Origin: a bacterium | GTDB lineage: Bacteria > Arandabacterota > Arandabacteria > Arandabacterales > Arandabacteraceae | Direction of reading: 5' to 3' | DNA: 11,142 nt | Assembly: GCA_025774405.1 (NCBI GenBank) | Contig: JALGWB010000039.1 | Coordinates: 1 to 11,142 of the forward strand | Part shown: one piece after another, positions 1 through 8,583 of the stretch | How the letters are laid out: each line of letters starts with the position of its first letter | Position numbering within the stretch: the first letter of the stretch is position 1 | Notes under the pieces: generated by a model | What the model was told of the DNA's origin: nothing | The model's input: only the letters and a program-made list of their open reading frames with translations | Database searches by the model: none | Translations under genes and position numbers: made by a program

Positions 1-1210
1 AGGTATGGATGTAGGGGCTATAGGAATCACTGTCTTCAAAGAAGAGAATGGCATCGTAGCCATGTGCCCAGAATGATGCATGGTCGCTGCTTGCACCTGC
101 TGGCAGATAGCCGTCAACCGTATTGAAGCCAGGCACATACGTGGCAGCTACATCAAAGGCCAGATCCTGCATCCACTGCGAACTTGCATTGTCAACAATG
201 TCAAGATCCATGGCATCGCCGGAGGCAAGATAGCCAATCATGTCAACACCGATCATGCCGATTATGTCGTCGCCCCTTGCAGCCGCCTCACTCGCATAGG
301 CTTCACTTCCTATCAGACCCATCTCTTCAGCCCCAAAGGTTATAAACTTGATGGTGTAGTTGAACTCATGCTGGCTGAGGATACGGGCACACTCGAGTAC
401 GCAGGCTGTGCCTGAGGCATTGTCATCAGCACCAGGACAATAGTCGGGATTCGATGAGTAAGAGTCATAGTGGGCACCAATCACCACGATCCTGTCATGG
501 TTGGCAACACCTGGCAGAACAGCTACTACATTGTCCTTGTAAGTACTGCTGTAATGATGGAAGAAAACACTATCAATGCCGAATGATTCGAATTTGGCCC
601 TGATCCAATTGGCAGCAGCCTGGCAACTGTCATGCGAAGCATATCTTGTAACAAAGTCCTGAAGGCGCTGGACATAACTGTCAACAAGCGCTGCTGATAC
701 CGAATCTACCATTGCCTGGATCTCAGGGTCAGCCTGGAGAGCAAATGCTTTGAGTAACGGCTGCCTCTCAGCCCGAAAGCGAATAGGCCGTATAAAAACC
801 CTGGCAATGTCAAGCCCAAGGCTTGCAATCTTTCCCGCTCCCTCTGGAGGTGTCTCAACGACAGCTTCAAGCCCATCAAAACGCAAAATGCGCCCGAAGG
901 CTGCCACCTCATCAAGGGGAACACGTTCGCCTACACCGACCGTATAATAGGTCTTACCCTCAATTGAGGCATCGAGCATTTCCCAATCGAGACCAAGCTG
1001 GTCGAGGGTTTCAAGATCACGCTCGGTTGCCACCACAAGAAGGTAGCGCTGCATGTCGCGGACGACCATTACACCTCTCTCAACCAGCAGGCGGCCAGTT
1101 GAGGGCTCCGGATTCGTCACCGCAACCAGACTTCTCTCTCCAGCCCCGTAGACGCCTGCTGCACTGCAAATGATGAACGCGGCAGCAATTACCCATTTCC
1201 TCAGATCCAT
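1..1210 (-). CDS. Secreted M28-family zinc aminopeptidase (3' end outside window)
   Basis: Probable exported metallo-aminopeptidase releasing N-terminal residues from peptides outside the cytoplasm. Reading left from ATG 1210-1208 gives 403 codons without a stop, running off the left edge. Residues 1-23 form a Sec signal peptide (MDLRKW, then a hydrophobic AAAFIICSAAG core). The M28 co-catalytic zinc set is visible in order: H247-Y-D249; GADDNASG with D262/D263; the E295-E296 pair in GAEEMGLIGS (general base and ligand); D323 in GVDMIGY; SDHASFW at 375-381; and H402 in PYIHT, the expected last zinc ligand, right at the window edge. Residues 24-200 are a less conserved N-terminal region. The start is supported by GGAGG (cctcc at 1217-1221) six bases upstream. 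It is divergent from the GH57 gene. The missing end may carry a further domain, which cannot be seen here. Family call is firm; the peptide substrate is unknown. Confidence 0.93.
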   Translation of the reverse strand, partial: MDLRKWVIAAAFIICSAAGVYGAGERSLVAVTNPEPSTGRLLVERGVMVVRDMQRYLLVVATERDLETLDQLGLDWEMLDASIEGKTYYTVGVGERVPLDEVAAFGRILRFDGLEAVVETPPEGAGKIASLGLDIARVFIRPIRFRAERQPLLKAFALQADPEIQAMVDSVSAALVDSYVQRLQDFVTRYASHDSCQAAANWIRAKFESFGIDSVFFHHYSSTYKDNVVAVLPGVANHDRIVVIGAHYDSYSSNPDYCPGADDNASGTACVLECARILSQHEFNYTIKFITFGAEEMGLIGSEAYASEAAARGDDIIGMIGVDMIGYLASGDAMDLDIVDNASSQWMQDLAFDVAATYVPGFNTVDGYLPAGASSDHASFWAHGYDAILFFEDSDSYSPYIHT

Positions 1211-1264
1211 GTAAATCCTCCATCCAACGTCACCAGAGAAATCCTTCCTTTGCGTCATTAATCC

Positions 1265-1273
1265 ATTATATCA
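1265..1273 (-). promoter_or_regulatory. Extended -10 promoter for the M28 peptidase gene
   Basis: Read on the minus strand, positions 1273-1265 give TGATATAAT: a perfect TATAAT (ATTATA at 1265-1270 on plus) preceded by TGn, the extended -10 form that tolerates a poor -35. The best -35 at 17 nt spacing is weak (CGATTT). The predicted start of transcription is near 1258, leaving a leader of about 48 nt that contains the ribosome binding site at 1217-1221. This is a sequence match only. Confidence 0.55.
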
Positions 1274-1323
1274 TAACAGAGGCTACCAAATCGATCTCCT
1301 TCGCTGACCGAGGATGTGTGCGA

Positions 1324-1352
1324 TTTACACAGGATCGATTTTATGTTAAACT
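1324..1352 (+). promoter_or_regulatory. Sigma-70-like promoter for the GH57 gene
   Basis: TTTACA at 1324-1329 (5 of 6 to TTGACA), 17-nt spacer, TAAACT at 1347-1352 (4 of 6 to TATAAT). Transcription would begin near 1359, downstream of the GTG at 1318, so the upstream GTG could not be the start of translation. It leaves a leader of about 40 nt before ATG 1399 with AGGAG at 1388-1392. The same -10 hexamer and spacing recur in front of the redoxin gene at 8839-8867. Confidence 0.55.
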
Positions 1353-1398
1353 TATGTTGACCGTCATATCTGAATTGACGAAACCAAAGGAGAAGAGT

Positions 1399-4300
1399 AT
1401 GTTTTCGCTACAAAGGTGGGTTAGGCTGCTTACAATCGGCGCCATGCTTGCCATTGGACCCGTTGGCCTCACCCTCGCCAGGTGGAATCCTCCAGAGACT
1501 GCAGCTCCTGGGCTTGAAATAGCAGGTGATCCGAAGGTCTGGCAGGCAATAAATGCCAAAGCTCTTGACCCGGTCTATGATGGGGCAACTGGCAGGGAAG
1601 GCGTCGGCGACCTGATGGCTTTCTATTTTGACCAGGAAGTTGACCGTTTATCGCTGAGATTGAGTCTCTTCCGCCCGACCGGGACATCTCAGGACGTTCC
1701 CCTGATCCCCGAAGGTGTCCAGATTTACGTGTTGCTTGACTACATGCCGGGAGGATCGAGAGCCTTGCCTCAAGGTATTGATGGCAAAGCACCTATTGAG
1801 TGGGATAGGGCTCTCGAATTCAAGAACGATGGTGACAGACTCCAGGCTCGTATCCTTGATCCTGCCCTCAATGATTCCCCGACTGAGCGGCTGAGAAAGC
1901 TGGTCATATCAAGGCAGTGGGGCAATCTTGAAGCGAGCATGTGGCTGCCTGAAGGTTTTGCTGAAGCAGCTGCCCTTGCAGCCGGGAAGGCACCGCAAGC
2001 GTACAGTGCGATGGCGAAGAAGATTGCCGACGCTGAAGCCACGCCCATTGGCTTCTATGTATTCACATCCGCTGATGGCAGGATCCTCGATGACATCGTT
2101 GCTTCGAACGAGCCCATAAGCAACACCCACAATGTCGCCTTTGTTCACCATCTCAACCAGGGTCTGACCTATACCAATGTCTTCAGAGGCGAGCGGGGTG
2201 AAAACGCAGCCTACGATGGTGATCCAAACAATCCTGACGATGGTGCCGATGAGATTCTTGCTGCCCACGACTATTATGATCTTCCGCTCAACTGGCACCA
2301 AGGAGGATTGCTGATATCGGCTGCTGAGTGGCATGATCCCGGTTTCAATGACTGGCTCGCCGCCGGAGTCACGGCAGGTCGCTATGAGATTCTGACATCA
2401 GCTCTGGGGCAACACATGATGCCTTTCCTGCGTGATGAGATAAATGGCAAAGCGGTGAGTGTTGAGACAGACATGGTTCAGACCTTTTACGGCTTTACAC
2501 CGAGAGTGGCATGGGTACCCGAAAGAGTCTGGGTTGAGAATCCAGACAATGACGGCAACGGTATCGATGCATCTGCCCATGTCATAGACCACATTGGCGA
2601 TGATTTCACGGACAATGGTGTCTGGGCGGTCATCCTCGATGACTATGTTCATTGCGGCTATCGGAATGGCCCCTTCGATGACCATCACATCTACACCTAT
2701 TCGTATTCGGGTGGCAGCATCAAGGTCCTGCCGCTCGATAATGACTTCGTTGGCCAGGTCAACTGGAATGCTGGTGATGCCTGGAATACCATCCTCGCTG
2801 GCACATCAGATGAGATCATCATCTACGCCAACGATGCTGAGGTAGTTGCAGAAGTCATGCAGGGTGCAGGCAATCCCGACGCCCTCAACAACTATATCTG
2901 GCTTCTCCAGCAATGTGCCAACAATAGTGCCACTGTTGGTGTCTGGAAACTAACCGATGTGCTTCAGGATCCTGGCTTCACAACCCAGTCACTCGTGCTT
3001 CAAAATGGCACCTATGGTTTGCTTGGCGAGTTCTACGGATATGGTGGCGGCAACAACTCCTGGTATGGTGATTGGGCAAGCTATACAGGCGATTCAAATC
3101 TCGATGGGCACACGCCCAAGTGGGATTATGGGACCCAGTGGAACCATGCTGTGAATAAGATCCTCAGCGTTCCTTCGAACAACCTGAGCGAGATGGCATG
3201 GTATGTTCTGCTGACCAATCTCCATGAGACAGGCTGGCATGATGAGGGACAGATCTCGGGCTGGCAACATCATTACAGCAATCACATCCGTTTTGCAAAT
3301 GCCCATGCTGAAGCTGCCCGATGGGCCGCAGGTCTCTATGCAGATTCAACTGGAGCCTATCTTGCTGACTTTGAGGACGATGGTGTCAATGAACTTGTGC
3401 TCTACAATGACCGTTTGCTTGCGGTTTTTGATCCGATAGGTGGCAAGCTTCAGTGGCTCTTCTGCAAGGGAAGTGACTATGTCTATAGTGTCGTCTCGAA
3501 CGACAATGTTTACTGGGCAGACACCGATGGTGATTACAATGAAACCAATCACGTAGCAGCTCTATCGGATGTGAGCGTTGGTGGCATAGATCGTGAGCAT
3601 GACCTTTATTCGTTTGAGATCGTAAGTGCAACGGGCTCAACGGTTGAAGCCAGGATTGTCCACTCTGCTGTGACCAAGACTGTAAGCCTCACGATCGGTG
3701 ATCCCTATCTTAAGGTGCAGTATCGGGCAGATGGTGAGAGGGTTTACGTAAAGAATGGATTCACACCTGACAATCTTAACCTCACATGGGCAGGACATGC
3801 ACTTGAGCGAGTATGGGATCCCGATGGCGGCGGCTATTTCGGACAAAAGAACACCAACACAGATGCGACAGCTGCAACGATAGTAGGCACGGCTGGTGCT
3901 ATTCACAATTTCCAGTTCGCTGCCACCTTGCTTGAGGGTGACGAGTTCTACGGTGATGCACCTTTCGAGGTCTGGATTTACGGCGGATATACAAGCCCTG
4001 CCGACAGCACTGGTCATATCGCCGAGCTTGAGGCTCTGCGAGACAGCCTCATTGATCGGATGCCCCCACTGCCACTCAACGGTACATACTACACATCAAC
4101 CGACCATCTTAAGATCTATTTCGATGAAGCGGTTGATGCCTCTTCAGTTGTGATCACAGGCTTTGCCTTCGATGACGATGATGATGGCATTGCCGATGTG
4201 ACCCTTACGACATCGGATGTTCTCACAACTACTGGATCCAACAAGCGGCTTGATTTCGATCTGAGTGCCTCAACAGCAGCAGCTCTTGAAGCCCTTACCG

Positions 4301-5409
4301 GACCAATTGAACTCCTCCTTGCTGCAGGCTCGGTGGCTGATGATGTTGGCAATACCAACCCGACAATTACAAACCAGGATGACGTTCCGGTGGATATGGC
4401 ACCAGAGACCAAAGTTCAGATAGACGGCTACCTACCCGATTCCGACTGGGTTTGCCCACACAAGAAGATTGAGGATTGGTGGGATTCCGCATGGAATGGA
4501 ACCTCCCCAGGAGATACCAATGAGATCAATGTGCTCTTTGTTGACTGGGATTCAACCTATCTCTATCTTGGCATCCGAGGTCATGTCCAGGGTAATTCGT
4601 GGATTCTCTATCTTGATACAGATGTTGATGGTCCAAACGGCTATACCGATCTCACACATATCGATCACTGGGAAAGAGGAGCTACCTTCACTGCGCCCGG
4701 CTTTAAGGTCGACTATCAATATGGGGCCTATCAGCATCAGGGCGCCTGGGATTCACAAACCCTCTGGCGCCTCCTGAGCGACTCAACAAGCGAGGACATA
4801 AGCTCCCAAGCCATAATGGCTTTCGATCCACAACACACTTACGGCTACGATGGTGGAAGTGAGATTGCGATTCCATGGGATGTTCTTTACAGCTTGGGTC
4901 CTGGCAAGGTGCCTGCGGGAACCAGGATCGGCGTGGTGGCCTCAGTCTGCTGGGATCCTGAACCTGACGGTGAGCTTGGAGGCGACTCAGCTCCGAGCAA
5001 TATCTCGGCTGCACTGCCGACCGTTGATAATTTCTGTGAAATCTCGGTTGATACTGACAACGATGGCATTCCTGATCCTGGATGCCAGGCCTCGGTCAAG
5101 GACCAGTTCGAGGGCAGGAGGGCTTTGATCCTCGGGTCATATCCTCTACCCGCAGTTTCAAAAGCGACTGTCAGGCTATTGCTTGAAGGCTCATCAGGCA
5201 AAGCTCACGATGTGGCAGCGGATGTCTATGACACGAGAGGGCGGCGCGTGGCAACCATCTTCAGAGGAAAGCTCGGTGAAGGCAGTCATAGTCTCACATG
5301 GGACGGGCTCTTGAGTAACGGCAAGCCTGCCGGGGCTGGTATCTACTTCGTAAGCGTGAGAGTGAATGGTCGACGGATCGGAACAGCCAAGATTGTGAAG
5401 TTGCGCTAA
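1399..5409 (+). CDS. Exported GH57-like alpha-glucan enzyme, multidomain, FlgD-like C-terminus
   Basis: Large secreted enzyme (1336 residues) probably acting on alpha-1,4-glucan such as starch or glycogen. ATG 1399 is preferred over the open frame's GTG at 1318: it has AGGAG at 1388-1392, lies downstream of the promoter, and begins a signal peptide (MFSLQRW, hydrophobic core LLTIGAMLAIGPVGLTLA). Residues 30-200 look like a beta-sandwich binding region. The GH57-like part (about 245-865) shows FVHHLNQG (H250/H251, in place of HQP), GRYEIL...MPFL, WVPERVW with candidate nucleophile E375, ILDDYVH (D414/D415), ANDAE (D479, candidate acid/base) and NLHETGWHD. Residues 895-1000 resemble an SbsA-type Ig domain with a D-rich insert near 925. 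Residues 1005-1215 resemble a CBM9-like domain. A DTDNDGIPD calcium-type motif lies near 1218. Residues 1243-1336 are a FlgD / type-A-sorting-like domain (DTRGRRVATIF, GLLSNGKPAGAGIYFV). The fourth GH57 motif is degenerate, so activity is less certain than the fold. Exact substrate unknown. Confidence 0.85.
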   Translation: MFSLQRWVRLLTIGAMLAIGPVGLTLARWNPPETAAPGLEIAGDPKVWQAINAKALDPVYDGATGREGVGDLMAFYFDQEVDRLSLRLSLFRPTGTSQDVPLIPEGVQIYVLLDYMPGGSRALPQGIDGKAPIEWDRALEFKNDGDRLQARILDPALNDSPTERLRKLVISRQWGNLEASMWLPEGFAEAAALAAGKAPQAYSAMAKKIADAEATPIGFYVFTSADGRILDDIVASNEPISNTHNVAFVHHLNQGLTYTNVFRGERGENAAYDGDPNNPDDGADEILAAHDYYDLPLNWHQGGLLISAAEWHDPGFNDWLAAGVTAGRYEILTSALGQHMMPFLRDEINGKAVSVETDMVQTFYGFTPRVAWVPERVWVENPDNDGNGIDASAHVIDHIGDDFTDNGVWAVILDDYVHCGYRNGPFDDHHIYTYSYSGGSIKVLPLDNDFVGQVNWNAGDAWNTILAGTSDEIIIYANDAEVVAEVMQGAGNPDALNNYIWLLQQCANNSATVGVWKLTDVLQDPGFTTQSLVLQNGTYGLLGEFYGYGGGNNSWYGDWASYTGDSNLDGHTPKWDYGTQWNHAVNKILSVPSNNLSEMAWYVLLTNLHETGWHDEGQISGWQHHYSNHIRFANAHAEAARWAAGLYADSTGAYLADFEDDGVNELVLYNDRLLAVFDPIGGKLQWLFCKGSDYVYSVVSNDNVYWADTDGDYNETNHVAALSDVSVGGIDREHDLYSFEIVSATGSTVEARIVHSAVTKTVSLTIGDPYLKVQYRADGERVYVKNGFTPDNLNLTWAGHALERVWDPDGGGYFGQKNTNTDATAATIVGTAGAIHNFQFAATLLEGDEFYGDAPFEVWIYGGYTSPADSTGHIAELEALRDSLIDRMPPLPLNGTYYTSTDHLKIYFDEAVDASSVVITGFAFDDDDDGIADVTLTTSDVLTTTGSNKRLDFDLSASTAAALEALTGPIELLLAAGSVADDVGNTNPTITNQDDVPVDMAPETKVQIDGYLPDSDWVCPHKKIEDWWDSAWNGTSPGDTNEINVLFVDWDSTYLYLGIRGHVQGNSWILYLDTDVDGPNGYTDLTHIDHWERGATFTAPGFKVDYQYGAYQHQGAWDSQTLWRLLSDSTSEDISSQAIMAFDPQHTYGYDGGSEIAIPWDVLYSLGPGKVPAGTRIGVVASVCWDPEPDGELGGDSAPSNISAALPTVDNFCEISVDTDNDGIPDPGCQASVKDQFEGRRALILGSYPLPAVSKATVRLLLEGSSGKAHDVAADVYDTRGRRVATIFRGKLGEGSHSLTWDGLLSNGKPAGAGIYFVSVRVNGRRIGTAKIVKLR

Positions 5410-5419
5410 GGATTTAGCG
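5404..5419. repeat. Short palindrome joining the two convergent stop codons
   Basis: CGCTAA (5404-5409), loop GGAT (5410-5413), TTAGCG (5414-5419): a perfect 6-bp inverted repeat. Each arm is the last CGC codon plus TAA stop of one of the two convergent genes, so both end in Arg-stop. There is no T-tract on either side, so a rho-independent terminator is not shown. It could be a weak bidirectional hairpin or chance. Confidence 0.45.
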
Positions 5420-6694
5420 TCTATTCCGAGGACTGCCCGCATTGCATCGCTGGCAGGCTGCAAAAACAAGCATGCCAGCAATGACCATGCCAAGCCCGGC
5501 AAGGAACGACATCCTGTAAGCAACAACCTGGGATTTGCCAATACCGATCAGCACATCCACCAAAGGACCTGCGACAATCGTTGCGCCGAGTCCCCAGCTC
5601 AAGAAGAAAGTGGCATTGTAAAGAGCGAATTGTCTTCCTCGATGACTTGGCGGTATGAGCTTTGAAGCATAGGTATAAGAAGATGTGTAGATCACCACAT
5701 CTGATGCACCTGCAAGAAAGTTACTTCCGAAGATGGCTCCGAGCCCTCGAGCAAGCGCAAAACCCAAGAGATTGAGGCAGGCAAGGGCTGAGCCACCAGC
5801 GATCAGTGTGCTGTCGGCTATCCTCCTCGATACCCTGGCAACCACAAAACCCATTATAAGAGCGGCGAGCGATTGCATGTTGACAATGTAGCTTAGGAGA
5901 CTGCTTGATACATCGAACCCGTCGTCGAGCACAAGATACTGGGTTTTGGTGACGGCAACGCTGTTCCGCCCGAAGTTGATGAGAACCATCGCTACAAGGA
6001 ACAGTAAGAACCTGCGAGAATAGGTTGTGCCTTCATCTGGCCTGGATACCTTCACGCCGGGTTTTTCACGAGCAATCCCACCTTCTGGAACAAAGAACAT
6101 CGGAATCGTCGAAACCAGCATCACAGCTGAGGCGATGAAGAAAAGTAAACCTGTATGGAACCCCCAACCTTCGTAGCGTCTTGCCAGTCCATCATATGCC
6201 AGTCCCCCGATCCAGACTCCAACTATGCGTCCCAAAGCCCCGATGCTGGCAAGCCTTCCCTGAACGGCAGTTCGCTCATAGGCGACGTATAGATCTGAGA
6301 TCAAGGCACTCCAGGCAACGTTCGACATTGACCAGAATATCTCAGCAACCGAAAGTCCAACTATAATGACGTAGCCAGCGGCGTGGCGCGATACCGGTAT
6401 GGTATGCAGGAACCAGACAAGCACTGTGGCAATCGCAGCGGTTATCTCGCCTATTATGATGAGTGTGCGTCGCTTCTGATATCTGTCTGATATCCCTCCC
6501 CAGACAAATGTCTGAAAGACAACATTGAGGATCATGGGAAGAGTTGCGAAGAGTGTTGTTTCCGTGACGCTGAGCCCAAGGAAGAACCGAAGGTAGATGG
6601 AAAGATAACTGTAGAAGAGCCCGCGCCGAAACATTGCAAGGATCTGAAACGAAGAGATATTCAGCAAGATCTTTCTGTCCGGCGACCGTATCAT
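5414..6694 (-). CDS. MFS transporter, about 12 TM, substrate unknown
   Basis: Inner-membrane permease or exporter of the major facilitator superfamily, 426 residues, the usual length. Hydrophobic segments run through the whole protein. The loop after the second helix carries the MFS motif A, WGGISDRYQKRR (residues 65-76, with D70 and the basic cluster); a looser VARVSRRIADS follows the corresponding helix of the second half. Charged N-terminus MIRSPDRK, no cleavable signal. Nothing in the sequence names the substrate. The ATG at 6694 has no good Shine-Dalgarno sequence. It lies 44 nt after the DUF885 stop on the same strand, so it is probably translated from a shared message. The stop is 4 nt from the convergent GH57 stop. 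Confidence 0.88.
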   Translation of the reverse strand: MIRSPDRKILLNISSFQILAMFRRGLFYSYLSIYLRFFLGLSVTETTLFATLPMILNVVFQTFVWGGISDRYQKRRTLIIIGEITAAIATVLVWFLHTIPVSRHAAGYVIIVGLSVAEIFWSMSNVAWSALISDLYVAYERTAVQGRLASIGALGRIVGVWIGGLAYDGLARRYEGWGFHTGLLFFIASAVMLVSTIPMFFVPEGGIAREKPGVKVSRPDEGTTYSRRFLLFLVAMVLINFGRNSVAVTKTQYLVLDDGFDVSSSLLSYIVNMQSLAALIMGFVVARVSRRIADSTLIAGGSALACLNLLGFALARGLGAIFGSNFLAGASDVVIYTSSYTYASKLIPPSHRGRQFALYNATFFLSWGLGATIVAGPLVDVLIGIGKSQVVAYRMSFLAGLGMVIAGMLVFAACQRCNAGSPRNRR

Positions 6695-6738
6695 GGCTGC
6701 ATCAAATCAGTCTCAATGAGCTCCAATCGGATAGTTCC

Positions 6739-8379
6739 TCAGTCGAGGAGGCACCTTCGCATGAGCCGTGGCGGCAGGGATCCGCATGCAAGGATAGTAT
6801 CATGGATCTCCCGCAAGCTTAGCTCACCGCGTTGACCGCGATAGGCATCGATGATCTCAAGAATAGCCAGTTTGCCCATAAGATAAGATTGTGGTTGTGT
6901 CGGTGAAGTCGTATATCGTCGAACCTCAGCTATGGCATTCTGTTGCTCAAGCTTGCACTCCTCAACAAGGAAGTCAACCGCCTCCTCCGGCGATACCTGC
7001 CCTGTATGGAGTTTCACATCAAGAATGATGCGCGCTGCTCGCCAGAGTTGATCCTTAAGACGCCCAAGCTTCTGGATAGGTTTGGCAATATAACCCAGCT
7101 CCTCCATGAGCTCTTCACAATAGAATGCCCACCCTTCTATGAAGAGACTCGACAGGAAGGATGCCATCCTGCGAGGTAAACTCCCACTTCTGTTAGCCCA
7201 CACGAGCTGAAGGTGATGACCAGGATAGGCTTCATGCAGCGCTGTAATGGGCAGGCCAGCGTGGTAATGCCCCCTGAGTTTTTGTTCTTGAACATCGGGT
7301 GGCGCGTCAGCATCAATGGGGGTGACGAAGAAGAAACCATCCTGCCTGTCCTCAAGCATACCAGGAGGAAGATAGGCTGCATAGGGAAGGAGTGGACGCA
7401 GGAAGTCAGGTGTTGGGATGATCTTTAGCGATTCATTCTCGGGAATGGTGACTATTTCGTGATCAGTCACGAATTGTCGTGCATCTTTAACTGCCCGTTC
7501 GTAAGCTGCCAGTAGATCTTGAGCATGAGGGTGATCATGCTTGGCCTGCTCGACTATCTCCTCAACAGACCTGTTAGGATCAATGCTCGAAGCTACCCGC
7601 TGCATTTCAACCCTTGTCTCATCAAAGAGGCGGAGGCCGGTATTGAGGAGTTCATCAGCGTCATAGTCAACCATGTGTTTCTCGGAAAGCATCTCATTGA
7701 AAAGATCTCTTCCAGCAGCAAACTCGCCAGACGCCTTCGGCAGGATCTGCCCTTCGAGAAATTGCTTGAAGTCATCGACCGCTTCGGCAGCCCGAAGCCC
7801 TGCTTTCTCAAGGTGCTCGACAAGCTGCGGGGCACCCCTGGCAGCAATTGACGGAATGAGGTTTCTCAAAAGCCAGGGCGTGCGCTTTACCTGATCGAGC
7901 GCAATCTCCGCCCAGATCTTGGGAACCTGTGAAGGTACCAGATTTCGCTTTCCGTCTTCAAGCACCCTTGCAAGACCCCCAAGCCGTGAGAGTAGCGACT
8001 CAAGACGCTCGGGCAAGGGTGCGAATTCCTTAACAATTAGAAGGAAAAGACCGGTCATTACCTGATTCACATAGTAGCCAGGATCACGATGGTGCCTGGC
8101 GAAGGCTTCGTGATCGCGGATGAAATCCTTGAGAAGATGAACCATTATGCTGCGGTCAATCTGAGCCTGCTTGCCAAAATGCGATGTATCCAGCGCAGCA
8201 AGCTCTTTGAGTGTCTGGTGCATTTCCCTGTTGAAATTCTCAAGTGCTTCTAAGCTATTATCACCAAAGCGTCCATCCCAGCGATGCTCTCCCATTTCAG
8301 TTGCAATGACCGGATTGACCTCCAGCATGCGCCAGATGAATGATTCAGACTTTGAATAGAAAACCTCCTCACTAGCCAT
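6739..8379 (-). CDS. DUF885 family metallopeptidase-like protein
   Basis: Cytoplasmic protein of 546 residues (no signal peptide) of the DUF885 family, presumed zinc peptidases of gluzincin type. The diagnostic motif HEAYPGHHLQ lies at 382-391 (H382, E383 and H388 as likely ligands and catalytic residue). It is followed by FIEGWAFYCEELM, with E415 as likely third ligand. Length is normal for the family, and the helical N-terminal half matches what is usual. The start at ATG 8379 follows AGGAGG (within 8380-8394) at about 7 nt. It ends in TGA at 6741-6739, and reading past that stop gives no recognisable protein, so this TGA is a true stop and serves as an internal control for the TGA in the redoxin gene upstream. 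Role unknown: probably peptide turnover. Confidence 0.88.
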   Translation of the reverse strand: MASEEVFYSKSESFIWRMLEVNPVIATEMGEHRWDGRFGDNSLEALENFNREMHQTLKELAALDTSHFGKQAQIDRSIMVHLLKDFIRDHEAFARHHRDPGYYVNQVMTGLFLLIVKEFAPLPERLESLLSRLGGLARVLEDGKRNLVPSQVPKIWAEIALDQVKRTPWLLRNLIPSIAARGAPQLVEHLEKAGLRAAEAVDDFKQFLEGQILPKASGEFAAGRDLFNEMLSEKHMVDYDADELLNTGLRLFDETRVEMQRVASSIDPNRSVEEIVEQAKHDHPHAQDLLAAYERAVKDARQFVTDHEIVTIPENESLKIIPTPDFLRPLLPYAAYLPPGMLEDRQDGFFFVTPIDADAPPDVQEQKLRGHYHAGLPITALHEAYPGHHLQLVWANRSGSLPRRMASFLSSLFIEGWAFYCEELMEELGYIAKPIQKLGRLKDQLWRAARIILDVKLHTGQVSPEEAVDFLVEECKLEQQNAIAEVRRYTTSPTQPQSYLMGKLAILEIIDAYRGQRGELSLREIHDTILACGSLPPRLMRRCLLD

Positions 8380-8583
8380 CTCCCTTCCTCCTATTGTGCC
8401 TTTGACAAGTGGAAGTATCTTGGGATGCCACCCATATCACCCGAACCTACCACAGCTGCCAGTACAGGTAAACGCAGGATCTGGAGGGCCAAAGAGTAGT
8501 GATGTTGCATTGATGTGTAAGGCTACCAGATCATGCCGCTGGATAAGATGCCCCGTTGCGTGTCCGCATTGTCGACGGATCAA
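8380..8583. other. Intergenic gap between redoxin and DUF885 genes
   Basis: This 204-nt stretch holds no convincing gene, RNA or strong terminator. On the minus strand the last 15 nt contain the DUF885 ribosome binding site (AGGAGGAAGGGAG). A weak promoter candidate, TTTACC-N17-TAGGTT, can be read in the middle on the minus strand, but its -10 matches only 3 of 6 positions. Whether the two genes share a transcript is therefore open. Confidence 0.5.

Noticed and set aside
1318..1398. GTG 1318 as the start of the GH57 gene
   Set aside because: It lies upstream of the likely promoter, has no ribosome binding site, and would put 27 non-signal residues before an excellent signal peptide.
1909..2334. 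141-residue minus-strand open frame inside the GH57 gene
   Set aside because: Antisense shadow of a strongly supported coding region, with no ribosome binding site or recognisable domain.
6739..6741. TGA of the DUF885 gene as a second selenocysteine codon
   Set aside because: The family's natural C-terminus is reached here, and readthrough gives a short unrelated tail running into the MFS start.
8380..8583. tRNA or small RNA between redoxin and DUF885
   Set aside because: No cloverleaf, no conserved TTC-loop context and no strong hairpin could be found by eye.
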